A DNA stretch of 36,876 nt. It comes from an uncultured Sphingomonadales bacterium. GTDB lineage: Bacteria > Pseudomonadota > Alphaproteobacteria > Sphingomonadales > Sphingomonadaceae. A program made the position numbers and the translations under genes. A model generated the notes under the pieces. The model worked only from the letters and a program-made list of their open reading frames with translations, ran no database searches and was not told the origin of the DNA. The DNA lies in the NCBI GenBank assembly GCA_937870585.1, contig CALMZE010000134.1, positions 1 to 36,876 on the forward strand. The letters are read 5' to 3'. Shown piece by piece: positions 7,803-15,487 of this stretch; within the stretch, counting starts at the first letter, position 1; the number at the start of each line of letters is the position of its first letter.

Positions 7803-8705
7803 TCACCCCTTCCGGTGCACCCACCAGTGATGCACCACAACGATCAGCCCACCGAGCAGCAGGCCAAACGCGCCTGAAATCGCCGCGTCGGCCATCCACG
7901 CCAGCGCGCCCTCATGCAGGCCCACCCATTCCGCCGGGTGGAGATGCAGGCCGTGCAGGATGATCTGCCCGCCCACCCACAGCATCGCCGCGATGCCAAT
8001 GACGGACAGTGCAGCGAGCAGCTTGGGCATACCCTGCACCAGCGCGCGGCCTACCGCCTTGGCTGATCCGGACTCCTTCTGCGCCAGATGGAGGCCAATA
8101 TCGTCCATCTTCACGATGAAGCCAACCACACCGTAAACCGCGACCGTAATGACAATCGCCACCAGAAACAGCGTCGCAGCCTGCATGGCGATGCTCTGAT
8201 CGCTGACTTCCTTCAGCGCGATCACCATGATTTCCGTGGAGAGGATGAAGTCAGTGCGGACCGCCCCCGACACCATGTCCTTCTCGTGATCGGCCTTGGT
8301 CAGGACCGCCACTTCTTCGGCGAGCGATTCCCCCTCGCCGGTCACTTCCTCGCGGAATTCCTCCGCCACCTTTTCCGCACCTTCAAAGCAGAGATAGGCC
8401 CCGCCGACCATCAGGATCGGCGTGATCGCCCATGGCAGGAAATAGCTCAGCAGCAGCGCGACCGGCAGGATGATCGCGATCTTGTTGATCAGCGAGCCCT
8501 TGGCGATCTTGGCAATCACAGGCAGTTCGCGGTCGGGCGTGAAGCCTGTCACATAGCGCGGGGTAACGGCGGTATCGTCAATGACCACGCCGGCCGCTTT
8601 GGCGCCAGCCTTGCCCGCAGCCGCGCCAATATCGTCAATCGACGCAGCGGCAACTTTGGCAATGGTGGCAATATCATCGAGCAGTGCGGCGAGGCCGGAT
8701 GCCAT
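7803..8705 (-). CDS. DUF808 family inner-membrane protein
   Basis: A 300-residue integral membrane protein of the DUF808 (YedI-like) family. The N-terminus MASGLAALLDDIATIAK, the block DDTAVTPRYVTGF, and the membrane phrase PWAITPILMVGGAYLCFEGAEKV are hallmarks. Several hydrophobic segments follow (about residues 78-100, 155-200, 225-255 and 270-295), separated by a charged loop EEVAVLTKADHEKD. The family is conserved in bacteria without an established function; transport is a guess. GAGGAG lies at good distance before the ATG at 8705. The gene begins 9 bp after the glutathione S-transferase stop codon, so the two form an operon. Confidence 0.9.
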   Translation of the reverse strand: MASGLAALLDDIATIAKVAAASIDDIGAAAGKAGAKAAGVVIDDTAVTPRYVTGFTPDRELPVIAKIAKGSLINKIAIILPVALLLSYFLPWAITPILMVGGAYLCFEGAEKVAEEFREEVTGEGESLAEEVAVLTKADHEKDMVSGAVRTDFILSTEIMVIALKEVSDQSIAMQAATLFLVAIVITVAVYGVVGFIVKMDDIGLHLAQKESGSAKAVGRALVQGMPKLLAALSVIGIAAMLWVGGQIILHGLHLHPAEWVGLHEGALAWMADAAISGAFGLLLGGLIVVVHHWWVHRKG

Positions 8706-8714
8706 GGGGACTCC

Positions 8715-9386
8715 TCAGAAATCAACCTTGTCATAATGCGCTGGCGGAGGAATGACTTCCATCCGTTCGGAGAGCAAGGGCCGGAAGCTGGGGCGCGATT
8801 TCAGGCCGGAATACCAGGCCTTGGTCGATTCATGCCGCCCCCAGTCAATCCCGCCCAGATAGTCCGCCACGGAGATCTGCGCCGCGCCCGCCAGATCGGC
8901 AAGGCTCAGCACGCTGCCGCCCATCCAGTGATATTTGTCGAGCAACCAATCGGTATAATCGAGCAGCAGCGTCGCCTGCTTCATCGCCTCACGCAGCGCC
9001 TTGGCATCGGGCGATGCGCGGTGGAGCAGCCGCTTGATCATGCGTTCATGAAGCAAGGGCGCTGTCACGCGCGCATAGAAGGTCTCATCAAACCACGCGG
9101 CCAAGCGGCGGATTTCTGCGCGGTTGTGCGCAGTGCCCGAAATCATCGGGGCTTTTTCCACCGTTTCCTCAAAATATTCGCAGATCGCCGCCGAGTGCAT
9201 CAGCGTGATGCCGAGCTGCTCATTCTTGAGCACCGGCGTCTGCCCGGCGGGATTCATCGCCAGAAATTCGTCGCGCTGATCCCACGGGTTTTCGCGGACC
9301 AGTTCATAACCGACGCTTTTCTCACCCAGAACAAGGCGCACCTTGCGGGAGAATGGGCACAGGGGAAATTGATAGATGCTCCACAT
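8715..9386 (-). CDS. Glutathione S-transferase family protein
   Basis: A 223-residue cytosolic protein with the thioredoxin-like N-terminal domain of glutathione transferases. The active-site phrase FPLCPFSRKVRLVLGEK puts Cys10 and Ser13 at the usual positions. NPAGQTPVL (cis-Pro loop) and HSAAICEYFEE (glutathione gamma-Glu contact region) follow. The C-terminal half is the all-helical domain with SLADLAGAAQISVADY. Such enzymes conjugate glutathione to electrophiles or reduce disulfides; the substrate is not evident. The ribosome site GGAAGGGGG lies in one arm of a 9-bp hairpin just before the ATG (see the regulatory entry). It is followed after 9 bp by the DUF808 gene. Confidence 0.9.
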   Translation of the reverse strand: MWSIYQFPLCPFSRKVRLVLGEKSVGYELVRENPWDQRDEFLAMNPAGQTPVLKNEQLGITLMHSAAICEYFEETVEKAPMISGTAHNRAEIRRLAAWFDETFYARVTAPLLHERMIKRLLHRASPDAKALREAMKQATLLLDYTDWLLDKYHWMGGSVLSLADLAGAAQISVADYLGGIDWGRHESTKAWYSGLKSRPSFRPLLSERMEVIPPPAHYDKVDF

Positions 9387-9387
9387 G

Positions 9388-9413
9388 AACCCCCTTCCTA
9401 ACGAAAGGGGGTT
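9388..9413 (-). promoter_or_regulatory. Hairpin enclosing the GST ribosome-binding site
   Basis: AACCCCCTT (9388-9396) and AAGGGGGTT (9405-9413) form a perfect 9-bp stem with an 8-nt loop. On the minus strand the 3' arm is the purine-rich ribosome site of the GST gene, ending one base before its ATG. In the RNA this would hide the ribosome site. It could also be a terminator stem for the preceding gene, but no U-run follows. Confidence 0.5.
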
Positions 9414-9427
9414 GCGGCGTCACCCCT

Positions 9428-9862
9428 TCAATCGCGGGTTTCGTCGCGGGTGTGGACTCGGTCCATCGCGTCTTCGGCCTTGGCCATCGCGTCTTCGAGC
9501 TGCGGCATGGCCTGAGCGAGCGCGGCGGCCATCGCCCCCATGCCGCCCACCATGGCGCGCGCGCCATTTTCGGCCTTGCGCTCAAAATTGGGATCATCGC
9601 GCATGGCGATTTCGCGGATGGTGCGGCCCTTCATGTGGATCGGCTTGCCGCCATTCATCGGCTCCAGCGCCTTGGCAATGCCATCCACTCGCATGTCGAG
9701 CAGCGCACCGAGCAGGCCACCAAAGGCTCCGGCCATCGCATCCTGCGTCACCGGATCAGACAGGCGCGCAGAGGCGCGTTCCAGTTCGCGCTGCGCCGGA
9801 GACGCAGCAAGAGCAGGCGTGGCAAGCGAAAGGGCAGCAGCGGAGAGAAGGAAAAGGCGCAT
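9428..9862 (-). CDS. Small secreted protein, unknown function
   Basis: A 144-residue exported protein with a signal peptide ending near ATPALA. The mature chain is rich in Ala, Met and charged residues. It contains a Gly/Met-rich centre (AGAFGGLLGALLDMRVDG, ENGARAMVGGMGAMAAALAQAMP) and an acidic helical C-terminus. I do not recognise a named family; similar short proteins occur in sphingomonads. The ATG at 9862 is chosen because GGAG lies 8 nt before it; a GTG three codons upstream is less likely. It ends 41 bp before the GST start on the same strand, so it may lead a three-gene operon with GST and the DUF808 gene. Function is unknown. Confidence 0.7.
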   Translation of the reverse strand: MRLFLLSAAALSLATPALAASPAQRELERASARLSDPVTQDAMAGAFGGLLGALLDMRVDGIAKALEPMNGGKPIHMKGRTIREIAMRDDPNFERKAENGARAMVGGMGAMAAALAQAMPQLEDAMAKAEDAMDRVHTRDETRD

Positions 9863-10002
9863 CAGGGACACTCCAGACAGCAGGGCACGGGGGAACCGCC
9901 CCCGATTGAGATGCGGTATAAGTCGCTTCAGCTTCCAGCAAACTGAACGGCGCGTTGTCTGCGGTTCAGCTTCGGGTTAGCCTTGCCACACGGAGGACAA
10001 AC

Positions 10003-10413
10003 ATGCGCAAGGATGGCGGCGTTGCCGCAGAGGATTTCTTCGGGGATTATGAAAGCGGCCCCGGCGCCATTGGCGATGTGATTCGCGTGGAGCGACTCGT
10101 GCGGCAGGCGGCGCAAGATCAGTGCGCCCTGTCTTATTCCGAAATTCTTGGCCTGCTCGGCTTCCGTTTCTCGCGCCCCAAGATGCGCGCCTTGTGCAAG
10201 ACGCTCGATGAGGTGGACCGGCGCGCTGTTGCTGCCGGAGAGCCCGAACTCGCCGTGCTTGTCGTAAGGGAAAGCGACAAGCTGCCGGGGCAAGGCTGGT
10301 GGACGGGCCGCACCGATTATACCGGGCCATGGGAAGGGGCGCAGGCCCGCGCACACATCAATGCCGTGCAGGCGCGTGCATTTGCCTATTGGCAAGCGCG
10401 TCCGATTGCATAA
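10003..10413 (+). CDS. Conserved protein of unknown function
   Basis: A 136-residue cytosolic protein. The start at 10003 is supported by a strong GGAGG 6-7 nt upstream. A helical middle (VIRVERLVRQAAQD, YSEILGLLGFRFSRPKMRALCKTLDEVD) looks like a winged-helix or helix-turn-helix fold. It is followed by a strand LAVLVVRES and the phrase KLPGQGWW. The combination of a small helical domain and an LPGQGWW loop recurs in proteins linked to nucleic acids, but I cannot name the family. It precedes the phosphotransferase gene by 14 bp on the same strand, so co-transcription is likely. No catalytic residues can be assigned. Confidence 0.7.
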   Translation: MRKDGGVAAEDFFGDYESGPGAIGDVIRVERLVRQAAQDQCALSYSEILGLLGFRFSRPKMRALCKTLDEVDRRAVAAGEPELAVLVVRESDKLPGQGWWTGRTDYTGPWEGAQARAHINAVQARAFAYWQARPIA

Positions 10414-10427
10414 CAGACATTTTTGAT

Positions 10428-11756
10428 ATGAGAGAGATACAGCCAGCATTGGCGCGGCTGATGGCCCGCGCAACCGGCGTTGACGCCGACATTGAAAATC
10501 TGGCCCGCCTGTCTGGCGGGGCTAACATGGAAAGCTCTGCATTCGGCTATGCAGGCGAAGCCTATGTGCTGCGCCGCTCGCCTTCGCTGGAGTTCATGGC
10601 AGGGCGGCCCAACCAGCACGCGGTGGAAGCCGCCGTGGTGCGCGCCGCGTTTGAAGCCGGGGTGAAAGCGCCGGAGATTATCGGCGAGATCATCCCGGAA
10701 GATGACATCGGCACCGGCTATGTCATGCGCCGCGTGGTGGCCGAGGTGAACCCGGTCAAAATCCTGTCCGCACCGCCGCCTTCTTTGCTGGGTGATCTGG
10801 CGCGCGAACTGGGGCGCATCCACAAGATTGATCATAAGGCGCTGCCTGAACTTGATGAAGTGACGCCTGCCAGCGTGCTCGCCACCCTGAAAAACAGCTT
10901 TATCGGTTATGGCGGGGATCGGCCCATCTTTGCCATGGCGTTCCGCTGGCTGGAAGATCAGATCCCCGGCCCGGTTGATCCGGTGCTGATCCATGGCGAT
11001 TTCCGCATGGGCAATGTGATGGTCGACGCAAACGGCCTCGCCGCCGTTCTCGATTGGGAGCTGGTGCATCTGGGCGACCGGCATCAGGATCTCGCCTATG
11101 GCTGCATCAATTCATGGCGCTTTGGCCATATTGAGAAGCCCGCGTTCGGATGCGGCTCGCTCGAAGACTATTGGGCGGCCTATGAGGCGGAATGCGGCGT
11201 GCCGGTTGACCCTGCCCGCTTCCGCTGGTGGCATGTCTATTGCACGCTCTGGTGGGGCGTATGCTGCCTGCAAATGGCGCAGATTTGGCGCTCCGGCATG
11301 GATGCCAGTCTGGAGCGCGCCGTGATCGGCAGGCGCGCCTCTGAAACCGAGGCGGACCTTTTGATGCTACTGGAGGATGACGCGCCGGAGAATGAGCGCG
11401 GCCCAATTGCGATCCCCGACCCCGAACCTGTCCGCCGTTCGGGCGAACCCTCTGCCGTTGAGATGATGGAGGCGCTGGCCGCGTGGATCGAAAAGGATGT
11501 GAAGCCCAAGGCCGATGGCCGCGACCGCTTCATGGCCAATGTCGCGCTCAACGCGCTGGGGATGCTCAAGCGCGAGGCCGAAGCGCCCGTCTTGATCCAT
11601 GACAAGGCGCTCTCCGAAGCCCTTCTGGCAGGGGAGCAGACCATCGCCACGCCGGGCCTGTTCACCCGGTTCAAAACCGAGACGCTGGCCAAACTCGCCG
11701 TGGACCAGCCCAAATATTCCGCGCTTGCCGCAATTCAAAAGAAATGGAGAGCCTGA
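10428..11756 (+). CDS. APH-type phosphotransferase fused to DUF6285 (LvaA-LvaB-like)
   Basis: A 442-residue two-domain protein. Residues 1-330 are an aminoglycoside-phosphotransferase-type kinase: catalytic loop HGDFRMGN at 189-196 and metal-binding DWE at 209-211, then HLGDRHQDLAYG. This is the branch found next to acyl-CoA dehydrogenases and fused to them in ACAD10/11. Residues 341-442 match the DUF6285 pattern: PSAVEMMEALAAWIEKDV, then RFMANVALNALGMLKREAE. In the Pseudomonas levulinate pathway, LvaA (kinase) and LvaB (a small protein of this second type) act together to phosphorylate 4-hydroxyacyl-CoA; here they form one chain. The ATG at 10428 has no good ribosome site. The stop overlaps the next gene's ATG (TGATG). 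Substrate is inferred from the family only. Confidence 0.85.
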   Translation: MREIQPALARLMARATGVDADIENLARLSGGANMESSAFGYAGEAYVLRRSPSLEFMAGRPNQHAVEAAVVRAAFEAGVKAPEIIGEIIPEDDIGTGYVMRRVVAEVNPVKILSAPPPSLLGDLARELGRIHKIDHKALPELDEVTPASVLATLKNSFIGYGGDRPIFAMAFRWLEDQIPGPVDPVLIHGDFRMGNVMVDANGLAAVLDWELVHLGDRHQDLAYGCINSWRFGHIEKPAFGCGSLEDYWAAYEAECGVPVDPARFRWWHVYCTLWWGVCCLQMAQIWRSGMDASLERAVIGRRASETEADLLMLLEDDAPENERGPIAIPDPEPVRRSGEPSAVEMMEALAAWIEKDVKPKADGRDRFMANVALNALGMLKREAEAPVLIHDKALSEALLAGEQTIATPGLFTRFKTETLAKLAVDQPKYSALAAIQKKWRA

Positions 11757-13024
11757 TGCTGTTTGAAATCCCCCAGGACATCACCGACTATCTCGGTGAA
11801 CTCGATGCCTTCATCGAAAGCACGATCAAGCCGTTGCAGGCGAAGGACGATAACGAACGCTTCTTCGATCATCGCCGCGAACATGCCCGCACCGATTGGG
11901 ACAATGACGGCCTGCCGCGCCACGAATGGGAAGAACTGCTCACCCAAATGCGCCGCCTGGCCGATGATGCCGGGCATTTCCGCTATGCGATCCCCGAAGA
12001 ATTTGGCGGCAAGAATGGCTCCAACCTTGCCATGGCGGTGATCCGTCATCATCTGGCGGCGAAGGGCCTGGGCCTGCACAATGATCTTCAGAATGAAAGC
12101 TCGATCGTCGGCAACCTTGTGCAAGTACTGATGCTGCGCGATTTCGGCACCGAACAGCAGAAGCGGGATTTCATCCCCGAAATGCTCGCCGGGCGGATGC
12201 GCTGGGCGTTCGGCCTGACCGAAGAGGCGCATGGGTCTGACGCGACCTTCATGGAAACGCGCGCCGTGCCACAGGTCCGCGATGGCGTGGATGGCTGGCT
12301 GATCAATGGCGAGAAGATGTGGACCACCGGGCTGCATGTCGCCACCCACGTCATGACCTTCTGCCGCACCAGCGGCGCGGACGGCAAGGCGCGCGGCATT
12401 TCCTGCCTTGTTGTTCCCACCGACGCGCCGGGCTTCAAGGTCGGGCAATATATGTGGACGTTCAACATGCCGACCGACCACCCCAAGTGCAGCTTCACCG
12501 ATGTGTGGGTGCCCGCCACAGCGTTCCTTGGGAAGGAAGATGAAGGCCTCGCGGTGGCGCAGCATTTCGTCCATGAAAACCGCATCCGTCAGGCTGCGTC
12601 CTCGCTCGGCGCCGCGCAATATTGCATCGACGAAGCGGTGAAATATGCCCGCGAGCGCAAGCCATTCGGCAAGCCACTCGCGGTCAATCAGGCGATCCAG
12701 TTCCCGCTCGTCGAATTGCAGACCGACGCGGAAATGCTGCGCCTGTTGATCTACAAGACCTCGGCCGAAATGGACACGATGACCAAGCCCGAAGTGGCGA
12801 TCCGCCTCTCTGACAAGGTGTCGATGTGCAATTACAAGGCCAACCGACTGGTCTGCAACGCGGCGGACTTTGCGATGCAGGTGCATGGCGGCATCGGCTA
12901 TTCGCGCCACAAGCCGTTCGAACATATCTATCGCCACCATCGCCGCTACCGCATCACCGAAGGCGCGGAAGAAATCCAGATGCGCAAGGTGGCCGGGCAT
13001 TTGTTCGGCTTCATGGGCGGATAA
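11756..13024 (+). CDS. Acyl-CoA dehydrogenase (ACAD10/11, LvaC-like)
   Basis: A 422-residue flavoprotein of the acyl-CoA dehydrogenase family. Visible blocks are the N-terminal helical domain, GLTEEAHGSDATFMETRA (flavin and substrate contacts), INGEKMWTTG, YARERKPFGKPLAVNQAIQF near residue 300, and MQVHGGIGYSRHKPFEHIYR with RYRITEGAEEIQ at the C-terminus. The pairing with the preceding kinase mirrors the eukaryotic ACAD10/11 fusion and bacterial lva loci. There, phosphorylated 4-hydroxyacyl-CoA is converted onward for beta-oxidation. The start at 11756 overlaps the kinase stop and has GGAG 6 nt upstream; an in-frame ATG at 11744 is less likely. The reaction partner is inferred from gene order. 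Confidence 0.9.
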   Translation: MLFEIPQDITDYLGELDAFIESTIKPLQAKDDNERFFDHRREHARTDWDNDGLPRHEWEELLTQMRRLADDAGHFRYAIPEEFGGKNGSNLAMAVIRHHLAAKGLGLHNDLQNESSIVGNLVQVLMLRDFGTEQQKRDFIPEMLAGRMRWAFGLTEEAHGSDATFMETRAVPQVRDGVDGWLINGEKMWTTGLHVATHVMTFCRTSGADGKARGISCLVVPTDAPGFKVGQYMWTFNMPTDHPKCSFTDVWVPATAFLGKEDEGLAVAQHFVHENRIRQAASSLGAAQYCIDEAVKYARERKPFGKPLAVNQAIQFPLVELQTDAEMLRLLIYKTSAEMDTMTKPEVAIRLSDKVSMCNYKANRLVCNAADFAMQVHGGIGYSRHKPFEHIYRHHRRYRITEGAEEIQMRKVAGHLFGFMGG

Positions 13025-13030
13025 GGCTGC

Positions 13031-13885
13031 ATGAAAACGCGATGGGGTCGCCTCTTTGCCTTGTGCGGGCCAGTGCTGCTGTGCTGGTCTGGCATGGCGC
13101 TGGCGGAGGCTTCCCCGCGCGAACGATTGACGACGGCCCTTACAGAAATCAACGCGCAGCTGGGACCGATTGAGGCAGTCAAGGCGCCGCCGCCTTTTTC
13201 CGATCCGGCAAACCGTGCGCGCTATGAAACCGTGCGCGAGACCGTCGCGCTGATCGGGACGGATGCTTTTCCGATCAGCGGGATGGAGAGCTTCGACGCC
13301 GTGTGCGCCCCGATCAATGAGGCAACGGTCAAGCACATGTTTGTGGGCACGGCGGCGCTGAAAAAGCAGGGGCTGACTCAAGCGCAACTCGGACCCGCCC
13401 TGACAGCCGCGATGAACAGCAATGCGCGGCTATACCAGAATGAGACCGTGCGTCTGACGGTCGCCAATCTGCGCTGCATGACGGCTCATTTTCCTGCTCT
13501 CGCGCGCTTTACAGACGGCCTGAAGCCGGACGAGTTCACCGCCGTCCGCCGCGATGGGCTGGAAAAAATGGGCAAGGGGCTGGCCAACACCATCTTCGGT
13601 CTGGCGACCCAGTCGCTCACGCCCGGTTCCTTGCCAGAGAATAGCCGGATGGCGCTGGACGCTGCGGTACGGCATGCGCCGGATGTTGTCGCAATCACGC
13701 TGCCTGCGACACGATTGGGCGTGATACAGCGGTTGGCTATGCTGGAAGGCCGCGTTCCCGCCGCCTACAAGGCCGACTTCCTGAAGGTGAAGACGATCAT
13801 GCAGGATGCAAGCTGCTCCGGCCTGTGCGCCCGGCTGCGAGATACCGCACCCCCGCCCGGCACACCCCCCCTTGCACCCCGATAA
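13031..13885 (+). CDS. Secreted protein of unknown function
   Basis: A 284-residue exported protein with a signal peptide (Lys/Arg n-region, Leu/Cys/Gly core, MALAEA cleavage). The mature part is mostly helical with a single Cys in the first third, another near LRCMTAHF and two near the C-terminus (DASCSGLCARL). It ends in a Pro-rich tail. I do not recognise a family. It starts 6 bp after the acyl-CoA dehydrogenase gene with AAGG in front of the ATG, so it is probably in the same transcript. Nothing in the sequence ties it to hydroxyacid catabolism. It could be a periplasmic protein carried along by position. Confidence 0.7.
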   Translation: MKTRWGRLFALCGPVLLCWSGMALAEASPRERLTTALTEINAQLGPIEAVKAPPPFSDPANRARYETVRETVALIGTDAFPISGMESFDAVCAPINEATVKHMFVGTAALKKQGLTQAQLGPALTAAMNSNARLYQNETVRLTVANLRCMTAHFPALARFTDGLKPDEFTAVRRDGLEKMGKGLANTIFGLATQSLTPGSLPENSRMALDAAVRHAPDVVAITLPATRLGVIQRLAMLEGRVPAAYKADFLKVKTIMQDASCSGLCARLRDTAPPPGTPPLAPR

Positions 13886-13894
13886 GGGGCACGC

Positions 13895-14380
13895 ATGGCG
13901 CGCCTCCTGATCATCTGGCACAGCCGCACAGGAGGCAGCGAAGCCATGGCGAAGGCGGCGCTGCACGATGCTGCCGCTGAAACGGACACACTCTTGATCC
14001 GCGCCGAAGACGCCACACCCGACGATCTGCTGGCCGCCGATGGCTATATCTTTGTCGCCCCGGAGAATCTCGCCAGCCTGTCCGGCGAGATGAAGGCGTT
14101 TTTTGACCGCTGCTATTATCCGCTGCTGGGGCAGATCGAAGGGCGGCCCTATGGCGCGATGATCTGCGCCGGATCGGATGGTGAAGGGGCAGCGCGGCAG
14201 ATGACGCGGATCGCCACCGGCTGGCGGTTGAAGCCGGTGGCGGAGCCGCTGATCGTGGTCACAGGCGCGCAGTCACCCGAAGCGATTGCTGCGCCGAAGG
14301 TGATTCCGGAGGCCGATCTGGCGCGCTGCAGCGAATTGGGAACGCTGATGGGGGCTGGGCTGGCGATGGGCGTGTTTTGA
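13895..14380 (+). CDS. Flavodoxin-like / NAD(P)H-dependent FMN reductase-like protein
   Basis: A 161-residue cytosolic protein with the flavodoxin fold. The first strand LLIIWHS leads into the phosphate-binding loop HSRTGGSEAMA (residues 9-19). A central YIFVAPENLASLSGEMKAFFDRCYYP block is typical of flavin-binding loops in this group, and AMICAGSDGEGA gives a further strand and loop. It would bind FMN and pass electrons, but partner and substrate are not evident. AAGGGG lies at good distance from the ATG at 13895. It follows the secreted protein gene by 9 bp, and may supply reducing power to the neighbouring acyl-CoA pathway (inference). Confidence 0.8.
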   Translation: MARLLIIWHSRTGGSEAMAKAALHDAAAETDTLLIRAEDATPDDLLAADGYIFVAPENLASLSGEMKAFFDRCYYPLLGQIEGRPYGAMICAGSDGEGAARQMTRIATGWRLKPVAEPLIVVTGAQSPEAIAAPKVIPEADLARCSELGTLMGAGLAMGVF

Positions 14381-14393
14381 GACCTTCCCAGCT

Positions 14394-15467
14394 CTACACC
14401 CGCACCACAATCCCCGCCGCCGGATCGGCCACGCCCGCCAGCGTATCCCGATAAGCGGATGCAGCCGCCTCTAGCCCGTCGCGCTGGTCGGAGCGGATTG
14501 TGCCCTTCACAGCCCCCAGAAAATTGACCCATGCCGCGCCCACGGCTTCGACAAAGCCCTTTGGCCCCAGTGCCTTGATGGCGTCTGCTGCTTCGGTTGG
14601 CGCAAAGAAGAGCGTCGGCGTGGGGCCGGGGAGTGGCTCGCCACTGCCGCCGCGCGAGGCGACATGCGTGGCGCCGACGGTGCAGCTATATTTCAGATGA
14701 TCCCCCAGCCCTTCATGCACGGCACGCAACACGTCTGCATTGCCCGCAAAGTCGACCGAGACAGAAGGCCGCTGCATCAGGCTCGCCACCTCATCATAGC
14801 TGAACACCTGATCGTACAGCCCGCTGCTCTTCACAAAATCCACATTGCGCGCGGAGGTGAGCCCGATCCGCGCGATCTGCGGCGCAGCGTCCCGCATCGA
14901 GGAGGCGAGCGCGAGCGCGGTCTTGGAGGACGCACTCGTCAGCACCGCCTGTTCCGCGCCATACCAGCCTTCGCGCACGAACATGGCGGCGATCAGGAAG
15001 CCGGTCTTGAACAGCGGGCCAAAGATCATCCGTTCGGCCTCATGCGCCGCGTCATGCTCCGGGTCCGCTGCAAGGCGCGAATAGAGATTATAGAAGATCG
15101 CCATGGGCTGACGGTGCGCAGTCGCATCGCGGAACTGCCCGGCGCTGATGTCCTGCGGCTGCACATCCAAATGGCTGCCCATCGGCAGATAGCCATAAAC
15201 GCGCTCGCCCGGTTCGATCCCCGCACAGTTGGAGGCTTCCACCACACCGTGCCCCCACATCGGCACCACGCCCCAGCCATCGGGCGCGGGGAAGAAGTTC
15301 CAATAGCCGAACATGTCACCAATCACCGCATAGGTGACGTTGTTGGCGGTGACGGCAAAGCTCTCCACCTTCAGCCGCACCGCACCCTCGGCGAGCGGGG
15401 GAAGGTCTGCCTCTACCGCGCGGGTTTCGGACAAAGCGGATTTATTGACCTGGATAGTTCTGGCCAT
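14394..15467 (-). CDS. DUF2855 family protein
   Basis: A 357-residue cytosolic protein of the DUF2855 family, distantly related to medium-chain dehydrogenases/quinone oxidoreductases. Blocks seen are the N-terminal GroES-like part with SFAVTANNVTYAVIGDMFGYWNFFPAP, GWGVVPMWGHGVVEAS, ERVYGYLPMGSHLDV, and a Rossmann-like second half beginning VLTSASSKTALALAS with SVDFAGNADVLRA. No catalytic zinc Cys set is visible. The ATG at 15467 is preceded by AGGAGA; an in-frame TTG eight codons earlier is unlikely. It lies 20 bp downstream of the MHS transporter gene, so the two probably form an operon for uptake and modification of one compound. The substrate is not known. Confidence 0.85.
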   Translation of the reverse strand: MARTIQVNKSALSETRAVEADLPPLAEGAVRLKVESFAVTANNVTYAVIGDMFGYWNFFPAPDGWGVVPMWGHGVVEASNCAGIEPGERVYGYLPMGSHLDVQPQDISAGQFRDATAHRQPMAIFYNLYSRLAADPEHDAAHEAERMIFGPLFKTGFLIAAMFVREGWYGAEQAVLTSASSKTALALASSMRDAAPQIARIGLTSARNVDFVKSSGLYDQVFSYDEVASLMQRPSVSVDFAGNADVLRAVHEGLGDHLKYSCTVGATHVASRGGSGEPLPGPTPTLFFAPTEAADAIKALGPKGFVEAVGAAWVNFLGAVKGTIRSDQRDGLEAAASAYRDTLAGVADPAAGIVVRV

Positions 15468-15487
15468 GGGGCTCTCCTGTGTTGTTC

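Noticed and set aside
8088-9401. Long plus-strand reading frame opposite the DUF808 and GST genes
   Set aside because: It is His/Arg/Asp-rich without any family similarity and mirrors two well-supported genes, a common artefact of GC-rich DNA.
11735-13387. 550-codon minus-strand frame opposite the acyl-CoA dehydrogenase
   Set aside because: Antisense shadow of a clear gene; composition is His/Arg-rich and no domain is recognisable.
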